Below, piece after piece: positions 55,620-64,000 of a stretch of DNA of 64,000 nt (positions within the stretch are counted from its first letter, which is position 1; each line of letters opens with the position of its first letter). The DNA lies in NCBI GenBank assembly GCA_003290165.1, contig QNQO01006993.1:186001-250000 (forward strand), given 5' to 3'. A model generated the notes under the pieces. It was not told where the DNA came from. It did no database searches and was given only the letters and a program-made list of their open reading frames with translations. The position numbers were made by a program, and so were the translations under genes. The stretch is from Berberis thunbergii (Eukaryota > Streptophyta > Magnoliopsida > Ranunculales > Berberidaceae).

Positions 55620-55850
55620 CTTACTCATCCAAAAACTCCAAAATAAAACTGCATGCTCCTGTTAATCACTGAGCTATTTTTTATTTCTCCACTAAACCTT
55701 ACGATATTAAAACCTACCCTAAACAGCCACAAAAAGTTCCATATAAGACTAACATCACTAATTTCCTGCCCAAATTCTAGGTGCAGTATTCTATCATTAG
55801 CTCCATATACCCTAGAAGCCACCAATCTGAAATGATCAATCTATTCCTAC
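55620..55850 (-). pseudogene. L1-type LINE endonuclease fragment
   Basis: The minus-strand frame includes RVGFNIVRFSGEIKNSS and VINRSMQF, matching the 'GDFNVVRF..EK....R(T)RSM..F' segment of plant LINE endonucleases (the D of GDFN is lost). ISDVSLIWNFLWLF precedes it. Its orientation agrees with the RT remnant at 52.3-53.96 kb, so both likely come from one element. Confidence 0.6.
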
Positions 55851-55964
55851 ACTACAGACAGGGAATAGACCATCCATCATACTCTCTACATTAATCATTA
55901 AATTGTTCCATGAGGCTTCAATCGCCCCAACCTCCAAAGTGATGGAAGAAAATTCAATGAAACG

Positions 55965-57090
55965 TGTTGAAAATTGTCTCAAACCCATTAGTCCCACGTC
56001 AAAGAGGAGTCTACTCCAAGACTTGAATGTCAAGGACATTTCCTTAAGTTACATTGAGGCCTTTTATGATAAAATCCCACACCTAAGGACCAAGTTAGGA
56101 AGGCCCGATTGGGTGGTTAAATTGGGGACAATATTGACGCAAGGAGGAGGTTTTGCTTTGACCACCCAACAAATGGAATTATCAGAAAGCACTGGTTAGG
56201 TGGGCATAATAATCACCATGATTCTTATACTTTGGTGACTCACAGTGTGTGATCTTTGAGATGCAAAGTCCAATTGAGATGATGATCTTCAAGGTGGAGC
56301 ATGTTACAATGAGTTCCTCAAGATAGTGATCCTCCAGAGTTCCAACAAATGGTGGAGTATAGGAAGACTGCAACGACGGTAAATGAGTGGAGACTAATGG
56401 GCCTTGGTCCAAGTTGGAGATTGTCCCAAACCCATTAATCCCATATCACAGAAGAGTCTACTCTAGGACTTGAATATCAAGTGGGGGGATCCTTAAGTTA
56501 CATTGAGGTTTTTTTAAGATAAAACCCCACACCTAACGCCCATGTTAGGAAGCCCGATTTGGTGGATAAGCAAGGGAAAATATTGGTGCAAGGTGTGGGT
56601 TTTGCTATGGTGCCCAACAAGCGATATCAGAGCCCATGGTTCAAGTGGGTGCCAATCACGCACATCCTTACGCCTTAGTGACCCTCAAAGTGTGCGGCCT
56701 TTGAGATGCTAAGTTCAATTGAGATGGTGATACTTAAGTTAGAAAAAGTTGTTGTGAGTTCCTCAAAATGGTGATCCTTGAGAGCAACAACAAATGGCGA
56801 CCCTCAAGATGCTAAGTTCAATTGAGATGTGATCCTTAAGGTGAAGCAAGTTGTTGTGAGTTCTCGAGATAGTGATCCTCGAGAAAAAATAACAAATAAG
56901 AAATAGTGGAGCGTACAAAGACCACAGTCGACCTTAGGCGGGTGGACTAAAAGAAATTGGTCCAAGGTGGAGATTGTTGGGAATTGTTCCAAACCTACTT
57001 GTCCCACAAAGAGAAGGCTACTCCAAGTCTTGAGTATCAAGTGGGAGGATCCATTAAGTTTCACCGAGGCCTTTTAACATAAACCTTGGT
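55965..57090 (+). mobile_element. Tandem TRIM-like array: LTR-int-LTR-int-LTR
   Basis: Three LTR-like units start at 55965 (TGTTGAAAATTGT), 56421 (TTGTCCCAAA, start lost) and 56975 (TGTTGGGAATTGT). The first two end ...CCCAACA at 56171 and 56619. After the second, agcGATATCAGAGCCC (56622-56633) resembles the initiator-Met primer-binding site; the first has a degenerate form. Interiors of about 250 and 355 bp share 'gatgctaagttcaattgagatg.tgat' and 'ggtccaagttggaga' before the next LTR (polypurine site). No coding region is present. The third LTR is cut near 57085. Confidence 0.65.
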
Positions 57091-57450
57091 GTACGAGCTT
57101 ATCTTAAAAGGCCTTGATCCAACTTAAGAGGACCTCCCACTTGATATTCAAGTCTTGCAGTAGCTTCCTCTATGATGTGGGACTAAAGAGTTTGGGACAA
57201 TTCCATCTTGGACCAAAGCCCATTAGTCTCCACCCGTCTAGCGTCAATTGATTGCAATCTTCATAGCTATATCATTTGTTGCAACTCTCGAAGATCGCCA
57301 TCTCAAGGAACTCATTGCAACATACTCCACCTTGAGGATCAACATGTCAATTGGAATTCATATCTTGAAGGTTACACACTTCGAGGATCACCAAAGCGTA
57401 AGGATCAGTGTGATTACCAACCTAGGCCCTCCAATGAAACATACCTCATT
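57085..57450 (-). repeat. Inverted TRIM-like copy
   Basis: 57100-57205 is the inverse of the LTR (aaaaggcc..., tgatattcaagtctt, atgtgggact, gggacaatt). 57206-57440 is the inverse of the interior (caaagcccattagtctcca, cttgaggatcaac). It faces the direct array and makes a large inverted repeat around 57085. Confidence 0.65.
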
Positions 57451-59187
57451 GACCAAAGACTCACAAATAATAATGAGTTCTAGTGAGCTCCAACTCCTAA
57501 AGTTTCTCCTGCAAAGAAGCACAAAAAGTTATTCCATCAATGTTGCCCAATCCCATATCATTCTATTTTCAATTCATAGACACCAACATGCCCATTAATA
57601 CCCCAAAAACACACGAACCTGACCGACAACCTTAGTACCCTTTAAAACAAGACCTAGACTCACCAACTCTCTCTTCAACAGTCTTCAGAAGACTCTTCCC
57701 CTTCATGAGATTAGCCATGGGACTCAAGACAAGAACTTCCTTAGGGACACTTCAATTTTAGATTTGTAATCCAATCCATGACCCTCTTATTCCTTTCCCA
57801 AAATTCAAGCCTAGCACCTTTGCACTAACTTTAGCTCGCTCCCACTTACTAAGATCTCAATTGTTAGACATCACTTCAAACTCAAGTTCCCCATCCTTCA
57901 TGTGGCCTTTCTGATCATACTAACTTTGGTCAATTTTAGGACTCATGCTTTCGAAGAGACTTTCAAGTCCTTCAGATGTGAGCTTTTGTGAAAGACTGAG
58001 TTTAACGACCCCTTCGCACCTCTAAAAAAATAAAAAGTTTCAGTTTGGCTTTTTATTTAATCCTAAAATACTTTTTAAATTTGGACTTAAATGTAACACT
58101 CTTCTTCTAAGCTGACTTGTTCTACACTTGGTTTGAGATCCTTAATAGGCCCTACACGCGGTTATCAAGGATTCACTGACTCTTTGAAAAACTTGCCGCA
58201 CCCATGTCCACACGTATCTGACACCGACACTCGCTCAACACGCCTTCAACACATATTAGACACTTGGTCAACGTGTCGACAGGGTCAAACACATGGTCAA
58301 TGTGGTCAATGTGTTGGACACGTGTTTGACACATCCAAAACTCAGTCAAGACACAGAAGACTCGACAACCAAATTTAATTGATTTATAATTTTTAATTGG
58401 ACTCATATAACCACCTACTTAAAGCTTGTTAGTCCATCGGAAATGAGAAGGTTTCAATTTCAATTTAATATTTTTTTTTCTCCTCTTCTTCTTTACTTTA
58501 CTTTGTTTTGTTTTTATAAAATGTTATTTTGCTCTCCACTTTTATGCCTATTCTTTTTCTCTACTGTTCTTTCTTCATGTTATTTTCTATTTATTTTTTT
58601 CTACTTGCAATAGAAAGATGGATGCATTGTTTGTTTTTATATTTAAACTCTTTCTTTATTGAACTGTTTTTATTTTCATTTGGTTTTATTGAAAAAAAAA
58701 GGTATGACGTGTCACTGTATCGCCAAGTCCTAGTTTTTCGAAAATTGTCGAGTCGGCATGTCGTGTTTGTGTCCATCATGATGCTCGTCCATGCATCCTT
58801 TGCGGTTATGCTAACAGATGACCCAACTAACATTGTTTTCTCCCCATATTTCATGAGATTTAAATAGCCAATCTTGAACCTACCTCTGACTTACTGTCCA
58901 CTCTACACTCACTTATACCTAGCCATACTGAATTTCCTCTTTTGTTTTGCTTATCAGGCCATCTTCAACAAATAATTACCCAACTCACTACTCTGTCCTT
59001 CACCTCTAATATCATTCTAGGTGTTTTAGCTATTGCAAAGCTACAACTCCGTCATGTATTACATTCATCCAAGCCATGAAAGCTCATCTTCCCAACTTCA
59101 TTCTCAACAATAGACAAAGCATGCCTCCTCACTATCTCCTCGTTTTGTGTAAGTTTTCTCATTACGAATCCATATGTGCCCTTTTGT
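57451..59187. other. Unassigned; possible DNA element at 58185-58810
   Basis: 58190-58340 has many 'gacac/gtgtc' words (cacgtatctgacaccgacac, gtgttggacacgtg). 58703-58800 has 'gacgtgtcactgtatcg' and 'gtcggcatgtcgtgtttgtgtcc'. The two sides are roughly inverted, as in some hAT/MULE ends. No gene is recognised; the ORF at 58529-58867 is T-rich noise. Confidence 0.35.
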
Positions 59188-59214
59188 CATATTCAAGGGT
59201 GGAGCTACATTAAT

Positions 59215-61876
59215 TGTATTTAGCATGTATATTATTACAGTAGGTGGGTTAGTTTAGCAAAATTAGTAATATTGTAATTAGGCCTATTTAGTAACAACCA
59301 TAATAGTTAGAGTTTTGGTTTCAAATTAGCTTTAGGTTAATTAGCTTGCCAAATAAGTTATGAATATTATAAATAATGCAAGTTCAAAAAAACTAGGGTT
59401 ATTTGCATGAATAAACTAGGGTTTCATTTTCTTTCGTTCATATCATGATTAATCTGTTTACATGATGTTATTCGATGAGCCTGATCTATCAATTGGTATC
59501 AAAGCAAGAACGCTCTGGGGAGGTTTCGAACCACACATGAACAGGGTAAAGAAAATTGAAAGTGTACGCAATGACGTTGTCTCACCAATCCAAAACAGAA
59601 ATGAACGAAGTCAATCAGAGGGCTCCCTCCCCATTGCAAGGCGACGGGGGTGTTGCTTCATTGCTTTTGTCGCGATATTGTTTTGCAAATATTGATTTTT
59701 CAAAGTTTTTTTTGCCTTTCAACTTCCTCTATTTCTTGTGAAGCTCCGGATGATGATGATGCTTGGCGAGAACACAATATTTTACGCACTCGATGCAATT
59801 GTAGTAAAAGATTTGCAGCATGATTATCATTAGAGAGATGACCAGTGTTTTATAATGGAAAATTGCAGAAGGCTTAGTTAAATTAATTCTACATATGATG
59901 TTGAATTATTTGTTGTCGTCCAAGCCTTGCGTCATTGGAAACATTATCTCCTCTATCGTGAGTTTGTGATTCATTTTAATCATGAAACTCTCCGTTTTAC
60001 AAAGACATGTCAATAGTCGGATTAGTAAGTAGGTCAACGAAATTCAGAACTTCATCTTCACTCTAAAGCATGTTAAGGGGTCTCACAATAGGGTGGCAGG
60101 TTTGATGAGTTACCCGCATTGTATAGATCGCATCGTTTTTTTGGTCCTGTATATCTTGTTTGTCAGGTTGCGTCCCATCAGTCAAGTGATTTTCTTTTGC
60201 AGGATGATTTCTTATTTCGTGGCAAGGTGTTTTGTATTCCTGTCTTTCCTATGCAAGAGAAAGTGATTGCTGAGCTTCATGGTGGAGGTTAGGGTGGCCA
60301 TTTAGGTGTCAGCAAGATGTTGTGTTTGTTAAAGGAATGCTACTTTTGGCTCACCATGCGGTCTAATGTTAATATCTTTGTGCATAAGTGTTACGTGTGC
60401 CAGACTGCTAAGGAATGGTCAACAAACACTAACACTGGTTTGTATTCACCTTTACCCATTGCAGAGAGACCCTGGTTGGACGTTTCCATGGATTTTGTTT
60501 CAGGGTTCTAGACATCACAAGGTTACAATTCAATTTTTGTGGTGGTTAACCATTTTTCCAAAACGGCTCATTTTATTCCTTGTCGGAAAACTGATGATGT
60601 CGCTAATTTATATTTTTGGGAAGTGATTCTCCTTTATGGGTGTTCCTCGAGCATTGTGTTCGATCGTGATACAAACTTTACAAGGCAATTTTGAAAGACT
60701 TTGTGGCAGCATCTGCATTGTTCTTTGAAGTTTTTCACTGCATTTCATCCGCAAACAGAGGCTATTAACAGGAGCTTGGGTGACTTATTGCTTTGTTTGG
60801 TGGTTGAACATGGTGGTTCTTAGCCTTCTATTTTGCTTTATGCAGAGTTTGTATATAATAATACGCGAACAAAAGTATGGGTCATTCACATTTTCCAGAT
60901 TGTGCAGGGTTTTTCTCATTTTGTTCCTATTGATTTGGCGCCTGTGACTAGTATTGGTTTGGTGAGTAGCAACGCAACAGTTAAGGCTGAGCAGATGAGT
61001 TTGATTCACCAGCAGGTTCGCAGTCATTTGACTGAAGTATATAATAAACAGAAGAGTGTTGTGGATCACCACAAGTGCTTTGTTTCATTTGAACTAGGTG
61101 ATTTAGTTATGGTCTTTCAGAAGGGTCAGCGTCGGACAAGGGCTCGAAACTCATGATGAAGTGCAATTGCCCTTTTTTCCTATTGTGATGCGGAATGGTG
61201 ATAATGCTTACGTGGTCAATTTTCCAGAGAGTTTTTGAATGCACCGTACAATTAACGTTGCTGACCTCACTCCGTTTCGTGGTGGTGTTGCACCTCCCAT
61301 TCCGCTACCGGTGGCACGTTCCCTACCTTTACCTCATGTGACAGATCGTGTGGAGAGCATTATTGAGATCTCTGATGTTAATCCTTTTATCAAGTACTCA
61401 GCTAGTTTTTGGTTCAATGAAAGGGACGACCTACTTCCAACAACTCATGAATTTCTTATCAACTTTTTCTTCTATGGATCCGGAGCTATTAACTACATAT
61501 GTGCGCGAACTCGAGGTTGAGTTCTTCGCAACTGGAGGAGGATGATGATATTTAGCATGTATATTATTATAATAGGTGGATTAGTTTAGCAATATTAGTA
61601 TTAGTAAAATTGTGATTAGGCCTATTTAGTAAAATTGTAATTAGGCCTATTTAGTAGCAACCCATAATAGTTAGGACATTGATTTCCAATCAGGTTTAGG
61701 TTAATTAGCTTGCCAAATAAGTTAGAATTATTATAAATGCGACAAGTGATCAATTCAGATTGTAACATCAAGAAAACTAAAGTTTTTTGCATGAATAAAC
61801 TAGGTTTCATTTTCTTTTGTTCAGATCTTGATTAATCTGTTTACATGATGTTATCTGTCGTACCTAATCTATGACA
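59215..61876 (+). mobile_element. Ty3/gypsy element with large internal deletion
   Basis: LTRs at 59215-59491 and 61546-61876 share 'tttagcatgtatattatta', 'gcctatttagta' and 'aattagcttgccaaataagtt'. TGGTATCAAAGC at 59494-59505 is a primer-binding site for initiator tRNA-Met. The interior keeps a trace of the PR start, the RNase H end and integrase. gag and RT are deleted. The 3' LTR has a short duplication (gcctatttagtaaaattg..). Confidence 0.82.
59757..61520 (+). pseudogene. gypsy RNase H end and integrase (decayed)
   Basis: 59757-59800 gives DAWREHNILRTRC (the sequence before the protease, as in the element at 18.65 kb). About 59890-60000 gives STYDVELFVVVQALRHWKHY (RNase H). From 60130: ELHGGG.GGHLGVSKM, CYVCQ (HHCC finger), then RPWLDVSMDFVSGF (first catalytic D), VFDRDTNF (second D) and FHPQTEAINRSLG, where three residues of the usual HPQTDGQTE are lost. 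The end is INVADLTPF. Several stops and shifts are present. Confidence 0.8.
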
Positions 61877-62599
61877 TATACAAGGTCGGGCAAAAATTGC
61901 CCCCCTCAACTTTGAAATTTCTTCTTATTAGCACAAAGAACTAGTGGGATTTGGTCTATTATATTGTTTCTTGGCCCCCTTAAATCTCAAAACTATTTGG
62001 TTGCCCTCCTTTGACTATGAATTATGTAAGTGGGACCTATAACTTTTGAATTTGACAAGTTACCTCCTCAATTTTATAGTTCTCAATTGAAAATATAATA
62101 TGTAACTTAGAACTCCCCTGTGAATATTAAAAAAAAAAATCCTCCTGCCCCTAAGCCCCTAACATTGTTTAAAAAAAAAAATTTCAAACATGGCCACATG
62201 CACCACATATTTATTATTCCAGTTTCAACCATTTTAATTCAATGTTTAAAATTGACCAATTCATTTATGATAATAAATGTCCAACAATATCTAATTGCTT
62301 CCTCTATGATAGGTTGATGCATTTTTTGTCAGTTTGCCATGTTATGATATTAGGATTTCGTAACGATATTTTCATTTAAAGAATACAATTACAAAAATTA
62401 CCAATGGAATTTTTTTTTACCCAAAACAAATATACAAAAGGTGACAAATTAACTACTATAGTTACATATTACTTTGTCAAAAGCGTCTTAATTATTTATT
62501 ATTATTTTATTGAAGGTTGTAATCTATAAATAGTACCATATTAATTTTGATTTGTACTTTGTCCCCTCTTGATGAAAATCTTGGCTCCGCCAATATTCA

Positions 62600-64000
62600 A
62601 ACCCACTTATTCCCGCTGAAAAAAAATGGCTGACGTATCAGTCCTCGCCCAATCATTACCTCCTCTACTCAAGCATCCATCCAGCTTGACTGCATAGGAC
62701 ACCTGCAAAACTACCTCCTGCACATGGCAAACTTTCGTTCTTCTTAAGTGTCATTAGCTTCACGTATGAACACAGATCCAATGTGCTTTTGCCTCTCTGA
62801 ATGTCCACTTCAAAACCCTCAGCCTAACTGAGATCACTAGAAACCTTCACTGAGGAAAATCTGACATCAATATTCCATCCGATGGAATTACACAGCAACT
62901 TGCACCCTTCTTTCCTCCCTTCTGGAATGAAAATGATCCTCAATTGGGAACCTCAGTGAGCCCAATCTCTGGAAAACACCCATTAAGTTTGTTCATAGTT
63001 CAATCATGATTCATCACCTCTCCATTTCCATCTGCTAATCAATCCTCTCGCCCCTCTTGCTTTATTCAAAATCTCTGCTTACCATTTTGTTCTTGATCTC
63101 TCCAAATGAATGCTCGACGATTTTACCAACTAAACAAACAAGGCTTGCACTTAATCTTCATGCTCTAAAGAATAAGCTACACCAGTCCCACATGGAACAA
63201 CTGCTGAAGCACCAGAAGATTGAAGATGCGTTGAAAATTACTTAACTACCATGTGTAGCTGGAGGTTACAATGTGAAAATATTTATGCCCCTATTACTGT
63301 CTCTTTCCACAATACCAAAACTTATCATGATTACAACAACTGCTACAACAAAAACCACCACGAACATTACCACGACTCCACAACAACCCTCAGCAGTAGA
63401 GACAAGTACAGAAGACTCCTTGGGCACCTCAACAGGTAATTATGCTCTTGATTCTTCCTCATTACGTGAGAAAGAACCTCCGCTGCACTAGGAATTTTTC
63501 ACTAGCTGAAATCAGGTGCTTATAGTTGGCAAACTTGAAATTTAGGGTGCGAACAAAGAAACCTGGAACTGCTCATGTTGTTCCTTCTATTTCCTCAAAT
63601 AATTCATGTAAGAGTGATAAAAGTAACTGTTTGAAGAGTATCCATCTGACCATAGTATTTATCACCACAACTGCTTTTCACCTTGTTACAGATGAACATA
63701 GTTGTAAGCATATCATAAATCCTTGGACATTGATCGTTTGAAAAATGCATCTCCACTGAACATCTTACTTGTAGTATCCATACACTAAATAGCGGTCAAT
63801 CTATGGCTAAACATTGTTACGAAACCATCATCATAATGCTTTTTCGGGCAATGATTTATAATTTTAAGCAGAAAACAGCTATGAGAGGACTTCCTGGGGT
63901 ATTGCTCTAGGGTAAAATTTAGTAACAAAAACCAACACACTACCAATTGTTGTTGAAGAACCCATGGTAAAGCCAAGCTAATGGTGTCTCTAGCAGCAAC
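62600..64000. other. Unassigned region to the window end
   Basis: I found no supported gene. Open frames at 63057-63245 and 63273-63491 (Thr-rich) have no recognised domains. Exons of a gene extending beyond 64000 cannot be excluded. Confidence 0.35.

Larger units (their letters stand above)
59196..62591. mobile_element. hAT-like element interrupted by a gypsy element
   Basis: Left end agggtggagctac and inverted right end ggcggagccaag resemble the GGCGGAGC hAT termini. Flanks catattca (59188-59195) and aatattca (62592-62599) match at 7 of 8. Without the gypsy insert (59215-61876) the element would be about 730 bp. It is non-coding. Confidence 0.5.

Noticed and set aside
62600..64000. Search for a terminal gene
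   Set aside because: Several open frames but no conserved motif or convincing splice pattern; not reported as a gene.
1..64000. CRISPR array, bacterial operon or phage-like system
   Set aside because: No spaced direct repeats, no ribosome-binding-site-led gene clusters; all recognisable features are plant nuclear.

Overview
This is a repeat-rich, AT-rich window of nuclear DNA from a flowering plant, most likely a eudicot. The evidence is spliced genes with GT-AG introns, plant-specific protein families (ESP1/CstF64-like, the plant glutaredoxin-C4 zinc type, the plant mobile domain), Ty3/gypsy elements of the Tat type, TRIM-like LTR repeats, tRNA-derived SINEs, hAT, MULE and other TIR elements, and a small plastid-derived trnN fragment. 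I cannot name the genus from the sequence. There is no prokaryotic signal, no CRISPR array and no rRNA gene.

The one gene that can be rebuilt in full is on the minus strand at 15637-26466. It has seven exons, all in phase 0, and encodes about 396 residues. The product is an ESP1-type CstF64-like protein (hinge plus C-terminal domain, no RRM) of the pre-mRNA 3'-end processing machinery. Its fifth intron is about 8 kb and has been enlarged by a Ty3/gypsy element, a tandem duplication and several small DNA transposons. Directly upstream of its first exon is an inverted-repeat element carrying the first exons of a DIM1/TXNL4B-like splicing-factor gene.

Layout. 1-5.9 kb: hAT and SINE insertions, a 203-bp hairpin element inside a SINE, and a decayed glutaredoxin-family gene. 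7.2-12.2 kb: dispersed repeats, a 1.5-kb palindromic TIR element and a decayed hAT transposase. 12.36-14.55 kb: a gene-bearing MULE with about 650-bp terminal inverted repeats and a 9-bp target duplication. 15.6-26.5 kb: ESP1. 26.6-28.1 kb: the gene-fragment TIR element. 29.4-33.1 kb: a plant mobile domain pseudogene (+) next to a MULE-transposase/OTU remnant (-). 33.5-43.5 kb: three LTR retrotransposon remnants, two of Tat type; one Tat element keeps both LTRs and an antisense ORF. 44.9-51.4 kb: hAT MITEs, an isolated C2-domain exon and simple repeats. 52-56 kb: an L1-type LINE on the minus strand, broken by a SINE and plastid DNA. 56-57.5 kb: a tandem and inverted TRIM/LTR cluster. 59.2-62.6 kb: a gypsy element with integrase nested in a hAT-like element. 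The remaining intervals hold nothing I can identify.

How the parts relate: apart from ESP1 and possibly the C2 exon, almost everything here is transposons and their cargo. The window is a good record of nested insertion, with target-site duplications still readable for many elements, and of gene-fragment capture (12.4-14.6 kb and 26.6-28.1 kb).
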